DNA of 64,000 bases from Natrinema sp. HArc-T2 (lineage in GTDB: Archaea; Halobacteriota; Halobacteria; Halobacteriales; Natrialbaceae), in assembly GCF_041821085.1 (NCBI RefSeq), contig NZ_JBGUAZ010000003.1, positions 124,001 through 188,000 on the forward strand, given 5' to 3'. Positions 25,551 through 34,113 of the stretch are shown here, in pieces. Below the pieces are notes generated by a model. It did no database searches. It saw only the letters and a list, made by a program, of their open reading frames with translations, and was not told where the DNA came from. Position 1 is the first letter of the stretch; the number at the start of each line of letters is the position of its first letter. Position numbers and translations under genes: made by a program.

Positions 25551-26821
25551 ATGGACGACGCGCCACGACGCACCGTCCCCATCAAACTCGATGTGCCCGA
25601 AGAGCGTCGTGGCGACCTCCATCGAACCAAAACCCAATTTCTGCACTGTGCCAACCGCACTAGCGAGTGGGCATGGCGGTACGACGACTACTGCATCACC
25701 GTAAGTCAAAGGCTGAAAACGCCCTGTACGGTGAGCTGCGTGAGGAAACCGACCTCACCGCCAACCTCGTCCAGAAGGGCATTCGACGCGCCATCGAAGC
25801 CGTCACAGGTGGCGTCGAGAAACTGAAACAGGGCGAGAAGACGAGTCAGCCCGAGTTCGACTCGTGGAGCGTGGTGTACGACAAGCGGAGTGCGACGTTC
25901 AACGACGACCACGCCACGCTCTCCACGCCGAACGGCAGAGTCACCTGCGAATACGTCCTTCCACCCGAGGACGAACGTGAGAGTACGCCGTTTGGTCGAT
26001 ACTACGAGAGAGACGACTGGGATGCCTCCAGCGCCACGCTTCAGTACGACGAGCAAGGCGACACGTTCTACCTGCACGTCACGCTGAAAAACCCGGACTA
26101 CGTGGTTGACGAAACGGAACGCCAAGAAGCCAGTCACGATGATGAAACCCCCAAGAACGGAGTGGTTCTCGGCGTGGACTTGAACGTGACTGGCGCGTTC
26201 GCCGTCACCAGTACCGGAGCATTCCTCGGGAGCGCAGACCACCTCAACCACAAGCGCGACCAGTACGAACAACGGCGTGGACGCCTCCAACAGGTGGGCA
26301 CTCGGTCGGCTCACCGCACGATTCAGTCTCTCGGCAGTCGGTTCTCGAACTGGTCGCTTGACTGGCTCCACAACCGTGCGAACGACCTTATCAAAGAAGC
26401 CCAAGACGCGGACGTGGACGGCATCATCTTCGAGAACCTCAACCATATCCGCGAGAATATCGCCAATGGCTCGAAGTTCCAGCAGTGGGCGTATGCGAAG
26501 TTCATGGAACTCGTGGAGTACAAGGTCGAGTCCACGGAGTTGTTCGTGGACACGGTGAATCCCGCGTACACGAGCCAGCGGTGTTCGCACTGTGGGTTTA
26601 CCCACGAGGACAATCGTGACGACAAGCAGTTCGCGTGTCAATCGTGTGGGTACGAGGTGAACGCGGATTACAACGCAGCGAAGAACATTGCGAATCGGTA
26701 TTGCGGGTATATCCATCGCGGGCAGAAGTCTCGCGGTGGATGGGCTACCAGTCAGCTAGCCCTCAAGTCAGGGACGTTGAACGTGAACGGCGACTACACG
26801 CCTACCGAGTTACTCGGGTAG
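25551..26821 (+). pseudogene. tnpB: TnpB (RuvC-like RNA-guided nuclease family), frameshifted
   Basis: The first 50 codons (MDDAPRRTVPIKLDV to WAWRYDDYCIT) are in one frame and the rest (SKAENALYGELREETDL to the end) in another, with the break near 25700-25712; one missing base would explain it. The catalytic residues are all present: Asp in LGVDLNVTG, Glu in GIIFENLNH and Asp in NADYNAAKNIA, with a four-Cys zinc ribbon (CSHCG, CQSCG) between the last two. TnpB proteins cut DNA guided by RNA from the right end of their own element. With the shift, only a protein lacking the N-terminal part could be made unless the ribosome slips. Confidence 0.85.
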
Positions 26822-26890
26822 AACGGGAGTTCACTGACAAGCCTCGGGGCTTGACCCCGAGGCGGTTGACGCGAAAGATATGGCTACCCC
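26720..26890 (+). ncRNA. Candidate right-end guide RNA (omega RNA) of the TnpB element
   Basis: In this family an RNA overlapping the 3' part of tnpB and the right end acts as a guide, with the guide portion read from DNA just beyond the element. Here the scaffold would include the 26841-26863 hairpin and the guide would start at 26871 (GCGAAAGATATGG). The RNA boundaries are inferred, not seen. Confidence 0.4.
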
Positions 26891-27570
26891 AGCAGCAGGA
26901 ACTCTCCGGGGAGTTCCACACCGTCGCCCTCGACTTACCGGGACACGGATCTCGTGCCGGCAAACCGTTCCGGATGGAGCCAGCGCTCGACGTTCTGGAG
27001 GAGATCCTCGAGACGCACACCGACGGATCGGCGGTGCTCGTCGGGCTCTCATTGGGCGGCTACACGATCACGGAGTACGCCTACCGCCATCCTGACCAGG
27101 TCGACGCGCTGGTGCTGTCGGGGTGTAGTGCGAACCCAGTCGGGAAGTTGGAACTCAGCACCCGATTGACTGGCGGGCTTGCGCGGCTTCTGACCAAACC
27201 CGATCTCGGGAAGCGAGCCGCCGAGAAGTTGGCCGCACGCTGGGTTCGAAATCGGAACCTTCCACCGGATATCGAACGGGAAATCATCGAGGCCGGCTTC
27301 TATCCGAAGGGATTCGGCGACGCGGGGCCGGACATCGCGGGCGAGGACTTCCGGGCGAAACTCTCGACCTATCCCGGCTCGACGCTCATCCTCAACGGAA
27401 TAAACGACACGCTGATGCGTCGGGGTGAGCAGGCCCACGCCGGGGCCGCACAGGATGGCCGCGTGGAAGTACTTACGGACGCCGGTCACATCTGTAACCT
27501 CCACCGCCCAACGGCGTACGCAGACCGGGTTCGTCGGTTCGTCAACCGGACCGTCCTGACGCAACACTAG
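26871..27570 (+). pseudogene. Alpha/beta hydrolase, C-terminal fragment split by IS
   Basis: This is the larger part (233 codons) of the hydrolase interrupted at 25407. It begins RKIWLPQQQELSGEFHTVAL and keeps all three catalytic positions: Ser in GLSLGGY, Asp in NGINDTLM and His in DAGHICNLH. The restored protein would be 268 residues, a normal size for the family, probably an esterase or lyase of unknown substrate. As it stands it lacks its own start and the oxyanion HG motif. Confidence 0.88.
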
Positions 27571-27660
27571 GTCGGCACGGCGAAGCGGTCGGCCAGCTAC
27601 AAGTCGAAAACGGCCGGGAGAACGACGCTGGTTTCGGGAACGGGATCAGTCGACGACCGC

Positions 27661-28944
27661 TTAGGAGCGTCGCTCGCCGATCGCATCGCGCAGACGGCCA
27701 GGCACGTCGAGCATGGAGATGCCGAATCCGAACAGGACCATCAGCACGTAGACACCGAGCGTCGAGGTCCAGACGACCAGCATCGAGAGGATCGCCCACG
27801 GCCCTTCGAGGAAGTAAAACGCCGCGATCGACATCGCGGTCCCGTAGAGCAAGACGATATACGGCCCCCAGTCGCGGGCGTGGCCACGTCGAACGCGTCT
27901 CCGGACGTAGCGTTTGAGCTCACCCTCGAGGGACTCTTTCCTGACGGTGCGGTCTTCGACGTCGTCCTCGAAGGTCTCGACGCGATCGCGCAGCCGCTCG
28001 ATCTCCTCGCGCAGTACTTCGGGATCGTCCGCGCGGTCGTGTGTCCGGGCGCTCGCGCGGTCGCTGGCGCGGTCCTCGGTCGCCCCCTCGTCGGCACCCG
28101 TGGCGTCGTCGGTCATCGCTTCTGTCGAGACCTGTCGTCCGCGGGGACTTTGTAGCTGCCGATCCACTTCACGGTCGGCGATGGTCGCGTTGATGACTGC
28201 CCCGCCGATCAGGATGATCGCGCCGACGTACAGCCAGATGAGCACGAGGAACACGGCACCGAGCGCGCCGTAGACCGTGTAGCCGGTTGCGAAGTCAGCA
28301 TAGAGGAAGAACGTCTGACTGAGCGCGACCCAGCCGACGGCTGCGACGACCGTCCCCGGGAACGCCTCACGAATCCCGACACCGGCGTCCGGGAAGACGA
28401 CGTACAGCGGCAGGAACGTCACGAGCAACCCCACGACGACGAAGAACTGGCCGACGATCGCCATCTCAACTCCTGGCACGACCAGGATCAGAAACTCGAG
28501 AATTCCGACCCCAACGAGGCCCAGCGTGATACTGATCGCAACGATCGTCGCGTCCCAGAACGTCTCGAGCAGCGATTTCGACCCCACAGTCCCGTACACC
28601 CGGGAGAACGCGCGATCGAGCCCGCGCAGGACTCGACTCGAACCCCACAGCAAGCCGAGGATGCCGGCGACGGTCGCACTCTGCCGGCCAGTCTCGTCGA
28701 TGATCGTCTCGGCGAGCACCTCTCGGGCCGCCGGTGTGAGGACGTCGGTGGCCGCCGCGGAGAGTTGCATTGCGAGCGCCTCGCCGCCGAGCGACGCTGC
28801 GATCCCGATCGCCAGCAACGTAAGCGGCACGAGCGAGAGAAAGCCGTAGAACGCAACGCCGGCGGCGAGCAGCGTCAACTGCTCGTCTCTCGCGAGCCGA
28901 ACGGATCGTCCCACGAGTTCGAATCCCCATCCGTGGTCGGTCAC
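27661..28944 (-). CDS. YihY/BrkB-family membrane protein
   Basis: A 427-residue YihY/UPF0761 protein. Residues about 20-280 hold six hydrophobic segments with family text such as AAGVAFYGFLSLVPLTLLAI, GLLWGSSRVLRGLDRAFSRVY and YTVYGALGAVFLVLIWLYVG. A charged, partly coiled-coil region (about 290-365, EVLREEIERLRDRVETFEDD) and two more C-terminal helices follow, which is an extension beyond the usual family core. The GTG start at 28944 is about 25 nt from the TATA-like TTACATATTG (minus strand, 28968-28977). The function is not established. Confidence 0.88.
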   Translation of the reverse strand: MTDHGWGFELVGRSVRLARDEQLTLLAAGVAFYGFLSLVPLTLLAIGIAASLGGEALAMQLSAAATDVLTPAAREVLAETIIDETGRQSATVAGILGLLWGSSRVLRGLDRAFSRVYGTVGSKSLLETFWDATIVAISITLGLVGVGILEFLILVVPGVEMAIVGQFFVVVGLLVTFLPLYVVFPDAGVGIREAFPGTVVAAVGWVALSQTFFLYADFATGYTVYGALGAVFLVLIWLYVGAIILIGGAVINATIADREVDRQLQSPRGRQVSTEAMTDDATGADEGATEDRASDRASARTHDRADDPEVLREEIERLRDRVETFEDDVEDRTVRKESLEGELKRYVRRRVRRGHARDWGPYIVLLYGTAMSIAAFYFLEGPWAILSMLVVWTSTLGVYVLMVLFGFGISMLDVPGRLRDAIGERRS

Positions 28945-29161
28945 GCTCCCCGTTTCGGGTTCCCCCACAATATGTAATCGCACGCCACAGCCACCGAACA
29001 GACCGTTATGTGAACCCATACACGCTGCAGTAGCGGACGAGTTGGATGGCTGTGCTGTAGCCGGTCGCTTTACCAGACGCCACACCTCGATTTGGCGGTA
29101 CTCAGAAACTGCTGCTCCGCAAAAAACCAAATTTTATTGATATGATGCTATATCTGCAGCC

Positions 29162-29362
29162 ATGGACGACTACCGCTGTCCCGACTGTGGCGTCACCATG
29201 GAATCGACACCGCTCCAGACGAGCGGTGGTCACACGCTCCGGATCGAGACCGGCACCCGTGACGGAGTCCTCGGGACGATCGGGCTCAGTGAAACGACCG
29301 GCGTCGATTCGGTTTGCTGTCCCGAATGCGGCTTAGTGCGGCTGTACGCCGATCTCGAGTGA
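29162..29362 (+). CDS. Zinc-ribbon microprotein
   Basis: A 66-residue protein with CPDCG near the N-terminus and CCPECG near the C-terminus, enough for one zinc site, and a strand-rich middle (LRIETGTRDGVLGTIG). It is one of several single-zinc-ribbon proteins in this window. TTTTATT at 29130-29136 is the TATA box for a leaderless mRNA. Its 3' end meets the Trm1 gene head-on, one base apart. Confidence 0.8.
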   Translation: MDDYRCPDCGVTMESTPLQTSGGHTLRIETGTRDGVLGTIGLSETTGVDSVCCPECGLVRLYADLE

Positions 29363-29363
29363 C

Positions 29364-30479
29364 TTACTCGAGGCTGTCTTCAGTCGCCGCGCGGATCTCT
29401 CCCACGTCGGCGTCCGTCTTGAACGTCGTCCCCCCGTAGTGGGCTCTCGAGGCCTCGTAGCCGGCCTCGCGGAGGTCGGTGAGGAAGTCGTCCATCGCGT
29501 TAGCGGGTAGCCCCCAGTTCCGACAGAGTTTGTGCTGGTCGTAGTGGGTTGGCTCGTCGAGTTCCGCCGCGAGCGTGTCACAGAGTTCGCGCGCCTGTGG
29601 TGCGGTGTCGAACGTATAGGGGATTTCGTCCCGGACGGCGGCGATGAAGTCCGAGTCCTGGACGGGGCCGAGCCAGACCGGTCCGGCAGTCAGCATGCGA
29701 TTCCCGTCGCAGTGGGGACACGTCTCGAGTGGATCGGCGATCAAGCCAGGGTCGGCCTCGCGGTAGAGACAGTCTTCGCAGTGGTAGAGGTAGCCTAACT
29801 CGTCGATTGCCGCGTCGGCGGACGTGGCCTTGTGCTCGAGTTCGAGGTACGTCCGGACGTAGTGGCTGGTCGCGTGGGTTAGGATCGGCTCGACGCCGAC
29901 GTCGAAGCGGGCGGCGCTGCGCGCGAGCGCGGAGATGAGCACGCGGACGCCCATCTCGGCGTGGTAGTCCGTGTTTCTCGGCACCGCCGAGTACGAACGG
30001 ACGCCGCTATTGAAGTGGGCTCCACACAGCGGCGCGGTATCGGTCGCGGTGACACAGACCAGATCCCGGCAGTTAGCGAACGCGGCGTCGGCGAAAGGCA
30101 TCGGCGTCCCGTAAGGGTCCAGATCGATCACGTCGAACGGCTCCTCGTGCATGAGGGCGGTGACGTTGCGGTGTTCGACTCTCGCCTCGTAGTCGTTTCG
30201 CTCGAGGTTCTCACGTGCGAGGTCGACCGCTTCCTCGTTGACATCACAGCAGGTGACATCCCAGCCGTCGGCGGCGGCCCGCACGCCACGGGCGCCGCTT
30301 GCTGTCATCGCGTCTAAATACGACGTGGCACGCTCCTCGCGCTCGCGATAGGCTCGCAGCGTCGCGATCGTCAGATCCCGGTTCAACTCCTGTCGCGGGT
30401 TGTAGAAGACCGCCTCCTCGATGCCCTCGGTCTGTTCGCCGGGCACCTCGAGTTCGACCCCGCCCTCGGTGACGCGCAT
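29364..30479 (-). CDS. trm1: tRNA (guanine26-N2)-dimethyltransferase Trm1
   Basis: A 371-residue archaeal Trm1. It begins [12 protein letters not shown] and has [17 protein letters not shown], the SAM-binding [17 protein letters not shown], the DPYGTPMPF catalytic motif, and a four-cysteine zinc site (CEDC, CPHC) in the C-terminal half. It methylates G26 of tRNA. The ATG at 30479 is about 25 nt after a TATA-like GTTTTTCG (minus strand, about 30502-30509). Confidence 0.95.
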   Translation of the reverse strand: MRVTEGGVELEVPGEQTEGIEEAVFYNPRQELNRDLTIATLRAYREREERATSYLDAMTASGARGVRAAADGWDVTCCDVNEEAVDLARENLERNDYEARVEHRNVTALMHEEPFDVIDLDPYGTPMPFADAAFANCRDLVCVTATDTAPLCGAHFNSGVRSYSAVPRNTDYHAEMGVRVLISALARSAARFDVGVEPILTHATSHYVRTYLELEHKATSADAAIDELGYLYHCEDCLYREADPGLIADPLETCPHCDGNRMLTAGPVWLGPVQDSDFIAAVRDEIPYTFDTAPQARELCDTLAAELDEPTHYDQHKLCRNWGLPANAMDDFLTDLREAGYEASRAHYGGTTFKTDADVGEIRAATEDSLE

Positions 30480-30580
30480 ACCACGTCTCGTCGGTAGCGA
30501 GCGAAAAACGGTGTGGTCTCGAGCGGCCACGCTGGCTGGACAACCAAACCGATTTTACAGTTGGGCGCACAGTCTCGGAC

Positions 30581-30937
30581 GTGTCGAAGGCAGATCCCGT
30601 CGAGCGATGGCAAGCCGCTCTCGAGGAAGCTGGCGAACTCACGCCTGAGATCGTCAGCGAGATCACGCGGATTCACGGCGACCGGGGGGCGCAGGCGATC
30701 GAGGCCGTCGGCGAGAATCGGGTGAAAGCCTACCGCGATTTCACGATCGTCGTCGGCTACGACGACGAATATATCGTCGAGGACGGGAACTGTACCTGCA
30801 AGGACAGCGAGTACAATCTGGACGACGACGACCCGACCGAGCGCTGTTGGCACTCGCTGGCCGTCGCGATCGCACGGCGGGTGGGCCACGTCGACTACCA
30901 CGACATGTGGTACTCGGACGTGCGCGAATTCCTGTAA
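30581..30937 (+). CDS. SWIM zinc-finger protein
   Basis: A 118-residue protein starting at GTG (MSKADPVERW). The C-terminal half has the SWIM pattern CxC...CxH (CTCKDSEYN, then CWHSLAVAIA, about residues 71-95). SWIM proteins bind DNA or other proteins; in archaea many are linked to recombination, but this one has no larger domain. TATA-like GATTTTAC at 30550-30557 fits a leaderless start. Confidence 0.85.
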   Translation: MSKADPVERWQAALEEAGELTPEIVSEITRIHGDRGAQAIEAVGENRVKAYRDFTIVVGYDDEYIVEDGNCTCKDSEYNLDDDDPTERCWHSLAVAIARRVGHVDYHDMWYSDVREFL

Positions 30938-31052
30938 CTGAGGGAGAACAGAGTCTCGCTGAAGTGCAGTCGTCCGTACCGGAGTGCCGCTGTATCATCG
31001 AATGAAAATCGAATATCACGAGACGGTACACCGACCGTCTCGAGCACGTCCG

Positions 31053-31715
31053 TTATTCCTCGGCGCAGATTTCGACGAAGTTCTGCAGAATCCGTAGCCC
31101 GGTCTCCCCGCTCTTTTCAGGGTGGAACTGCGTGCCGAAGACGTTGCCAGCCTCGTTCGCGACGATCGCGGGGAACTCCCGTTCGTAGTCCGTTGTCGCG
31201 ACGACTGCATTCTCGTCGTCAGGGGCCGCGTAGTACGAGTGGACGAAATAGGCGTAGTCACCGTCGACACCCTCGACGAGCGGGTGCTCGCGTTCGACCT
31301 CGAGTTCGTTCCAGCCCATGTGGGGGACTTTCTGGCCCTCCGCGAACCGGACGTTCGTCCCGGGGATCAGATCGAGACCCTGAACAGCAGACTCACCGTC
31401 GGTTTCGCCCTCCTCGCTCGTCGTGAGCAGCATCTGCATACCGAGACAGATACCAAAGAGCGGCGTGCCGCTGTCGGCGACCTCGAGGAGATCTTCGCGA
31501 AGCGGATCGGCGTTCTCGACGCCCTCGCGGAACGCGCCGACACCCGGCAGGACGACGCCGTCAGCTGCGGCAAAGGCGGCAGGATCGTCGGTGATCTTGA
31601 CGTCGGCACCCGCACGCTCTAAGCCACGAGTGACGCTACGGAGGTTTCCCAGCCCGTAGTCGACGATGACGACGGAGGCCAGCGTTTCCTCCAGTGGGGA
31701 CGAAACAGTGTTCAT
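31053..31715 (-). CDS. hisH: Imidazole glycerol phosphate synthase subunit HisH
   Basis: A 220-residue class I glutamine amidotransferase. It has VDYGLGNLRSV, LPGVGAFREGV, the nucleophile Cys in GICLGMQML and the His-x-Glu dyad in QFHPEKSG. With HisF it makes imidazole glycerol phosphate in histidine synthesis. No other his gene is in the window, so it is dispersed, as is common in haloarchaea. A TATA-like GTAATTCAC (minus strand, about 31743-31751) precedes it. Confidence 0.95.
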   Translation of the reverse strand: MNTVSSPLEETLASVVIVDYGLGNLRSVTRGLERAGADVKITDDPAAFAAADGVVLPGVGAFREGVENADPLREDLLEVADSGTPLFGICLGMQMLLTTSEEGETDGESAVQGLDLIPGTNVRFAEGQKVPHMGWNELEVEREHPLVEGVDGDYAYFVHSYYAAPDDENAVVATTDYEREFPAIVANEAGNVFGTQFHPEKSGETGLRILQNFVEICAEE

Positions 31716-32136
31716 ACATCTACTCGGTGTGGCCCGTTGAAGTGAATTACCATTCGGGCAATCGTCCTCGCGGGGCGGTCACGGATGCCTGCAATCAGGA
31801 CTGTCTCGCTGGTGCCCGCGATCGGGATTGTCGGTCGACTGCCATCCCGTCGGCTGCCATCGACGGTGTGTCGCTCTCGACTCAGTGAGATATTGTTCAT
31901 TATTGTAAATACTACAGACAAAATAGGTACGAGATGGTCGGCAGTCCCGTTGTCTCACAGTAGCTGTGTGTTTGCTCATACGAGGTTAGCTATTTCACTG
32001 TGGGGCAGATAACCGCCAGAAGAGGCCATTTCAATGCAGGTAGTGTCGCCTCTTGAGGGGTGCAGCTGTCTCCGGTATCGAAGGCACTATTAACGATCGA
32101 GTGCCGAATAATAATTGCGTGTCGAATACAAGACTA
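31716..32136. other. Intergenic region between hisH and MFS gene
   Basis: The 421 bp hold no convincing gene on either strand. There is an AT-rich patch at 31885-31925 and the TATA-like GAATAATAATT (32105-32115) for the MFS gene. Short open frames here lack codon bias and homology to anything I know. Confidence 0.55.
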
Positions 32137-33387
32137 ATGCGACTCAGACACACGATACGAGATCTCTTCGATGCGCGTGGCGTCCCGGCAGCGGACCAGC
32201 GGCTCATCGGCTATACGACGGGGGCACACGCACTCGATCACCTCGTTATCCTCTCGATTCCGCTGTTTATCCCCATCTGGATCGCCGAGTTCCAGGTGAC
32301 GACGTACGAACTGGGACTGCTCGTCACGCTCATGACCGGGTTGTACGGAGCCATGGCGCTTCCGTCCGGCATTCTCAGCGATCGGTTTGGTGCGGACACG
32401 GTGATCACCGGCTTCTTGCTGTTGACCGGTGGGGTGTTCCTGGCCGTTCCCTTCATCGATTCGTTCGCGGCGTTGGCAGTCGTGGTCGCGCTGGCAGGCG
32501 TCGGTGCCGGGTTCTACCATCCGCCGGCGCTTGCCTTCATCAGCCGTGAGGCGGAGGCACCGAGCAAGGGCTTTGCCTACCACGGCATCGGTGCGAATCT
32601 CGGAATCGGTATCGGGCCATTGCTCATCACCGCCGGACTCGCGGTCAGCGACTGGCGAACCGTCCTCGGACTGCTCGCGGTCCCACTGCTGGGATTCGGC
32701 GTGCTCTTTGCGCTCCGTGGCCCCTCGGACTCGAACGACCACACGGCGTCGGCGCACTCGCTCGGTGACGTCCTCACCCAGCTCCGTGCGCTCGTCACTC
32801 CCGTCTTCCTCGGGATCATCGCCGTCTATGTGTTCGCGGGGATCTACTACCGCGGTACACTGACCTTCCTCCCGCAGTTCATCGACACGCTGTCGTCGCT
32901 GCCGAGTCTGGATCTCGCCGGCGCGTCCGTCGGTGCTGGCCAGTGGCTCTACTCGCTAATCCTGCTGACCGGGTCAGTCGGTCAGATCGTTGGCGGCCAC
33001 CTCGGCGAACGCTTCGAGATCGAACGCGTCCTGCTTGGCGTCTTCGCCGCGACGAGTCTTGCGTTGCTCGCCCTGGGTGGCCTCTCCGGCACTGTCGTCA
33101 TCGGGGTCGGGCTCGTCTTCGGTGCCCTCCTCTTTACGCTCGCGCCGCTCCAATCGTCACTCGTCGCGAAACACACGCCTGACGCGGGACAGGGCATCGG
33201 CTTCGGGCTCGTCTTTACCGTCAATTTCGGGATCGGCGCGCTCGGTGCCTCACTGGCCGGCTGGCTCCTCTCGAGCAGCTCCTACTCGCTGCTCTTTGGC
33301 GTGCTTGCCGTGTTCCCGCTCGTCGCAGCCGCCGCGGTGCTTTCGGTCTCGAAGACAGGCCGCCCTACTGAATCGCACGCACACTAA
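32137..33387 (+). CDS. MFS transporter
   Basis: A 416-residue major facilitator protein with 12 predicted helices. The 2-3 loop is GILSDRFGADTV and the equivalent in the second half is GHLGERFEIERV, a weak form. It resembles the fosmidomycin-resistance-like (Fsr) MFS branch (FYHPPALAFISREA), which exports drugs or metabolites. The ATG at 32137 is about 25 nt after the TATA box; the frame is open 28 codons upstream but unlike protein. Confidence 0.9.
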   Translation: MRLRHTIRDLFDARGVPAADQRLIGYTTGAHALDHLVILSIPLFIPIWIAEFQVTTYELGLLVTLMTGLYGAMALPSGILSDRFGADTVITGFLLLTGGVFLAVPFIDSFAALAVVVALAGVGAGFYHPPALAFISREAEAPSKGFAYHGIGANLGIGIGPLLITAGLAVSDWRTVLGLLAVPLLGFGVLFALRGPSDSNDHTASAHSLGDVLTQLRALVTPVFLGIIAVYVFAGIYYRGTLTFLPQFIDTLSSLPSLDLAGASVGAGQWLYSLILLTGSVGQIVGGHLGERFEIERVLLGVFAATSLALLALGGLSGTVVIGVGLVFGALLFTLAPLQSSLVAKHTPDAGQGIGFGLVFTVNFGIGALGASLAGWLLSSSSYSLLFGVLAVFPLVAAAAVLSVSKTGRPTESHAH

Positions 33388-33417
33388 CCCACTTCGGATC
33401 ACAGACACACGACATCC

Positions 33418-33849
33418 ATGACCATCACGTTCACCCCAATCGGACACGTTCGCTCACCGTACGACACGCCTGCAGCCGTCGACCATGACGCGGTCGACGA
33501 GACGACCGGCGAAATCGTCCTCGAGGACGACTACGAGGACGGCCTCGAGGGCATCGACGACTTCTCACACATCGTCGTCTTCGCCCATTTGGACGAAATC
33601 GACGAGTACCGCTCGACCGCGCGACCGCCACACGCAGACGATCTCGAGGTCGGCACCTTCTCGACGCGGAGTCCCCACCGACCGAATCCGCTTGCCCAGA
33701 CGACCGTCGAGTTGCTCGAGCGCGACGGGACGACGCTGCACGTCAAGGGACTCGACCTCGTCGATGGAACGCCCGTCATCGACGTGAAACCCTATGTCAG
33801 CTCGATCGACGACGAAGACGTGTCCTTCGGGTGGCTCGAGGATCTCTGA
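33418..33849 (+). CDS. trmO: tRNA threonylcarbamoyladenosine methyltransferase TrmO
   Basis: A 143-residue TrmO/UPF0066 (VirR-like) protein. It starts FTPIGHVRSPYD and contains LEGIDDFSHIVVFAHLD, FSTRSPHRPNPLAQTTVELL and LDLVDGTPVIDVKPYV, the family's SAM-binding and catalytic strands. It methylates t6A37 of tRNA. It starts 30 bp after the MFS stop, so the two genes may be co-transcribed. Confidence 0.93.
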   Translation: MTITFTPIGHVRSPYDTPAAVDHDAVDETTGEIVLEDDYEDGLEGIDDFSHIVVFAHLDEIDEYRSTARPPHADDLEVGTFSTRSPHRPNPLAQTTVELLERDGTTLHVKGLDLVDGTPVIDVKPYVSSIDDEDVSFGWLEDL

Positions 33850-34113
33850 GACCGACTGAGACATCACGCCCACGCCATCGATCGCGATCGCTTCACCGTC
33901 GTCTCTCGACTGAAACGCGATCGCTGATCCTCTTCGGTGGACCCACCACCACCGAACGGGGCTCCACGCCAGCTTCAGATCGATGATATCCGTTGGCTCT
34001 CGGTAGTGGTTCTCAACGAGGCCGTTCGTACAGCAGCCATCCCAAAACCGTAGCGACTGCTGTCGAAGGCGTTGGCCTCGCACTTTTGTAACGTGGGTAC
34101 TTAAGTAGCGCTC
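33850..34113. other. Intergenic gap between trmO and ABC exporter
   Basis: The 264 bp have an open minus-strand frame (through NGLVENHYREPTDIIDLKLAW) that runs into the trmO gene but matches no family I can name. The only supported element is the TATA-like TTTTGTA at 34084-34090 for the next gene. It may contain decayed mobile DNA; I cannot show it. Confidence 0.35.

Larger units (their letters stand above)
25408..26870 (+). mobile_element. IS1341-type (IS605-group) element carrying only tnpB
   Basis: A 1,463 bp element with tnpB but no tnpA. The left flank is ATGTTCAC, and insertion 3' of TTCAC is what this group favours; no target duplication is seen. The right end has a 9 bp stem, GCCTCGGGG / CCCCGAGGC (26841-26863), followed by GGTTGAC. 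The left end contains related GAGGCGGATGCCCCGACC text. It interrupts an alpha/beta hydrolase gene. Without tnpA it needs help in trans to move. Confidence 0.9.

Noticed and set aside
31712-31921. Small minus-strand frame in the hisH-MFS gap
   Set aside because: Poor codon bias, no family, and it includes the promoter region of hisH.
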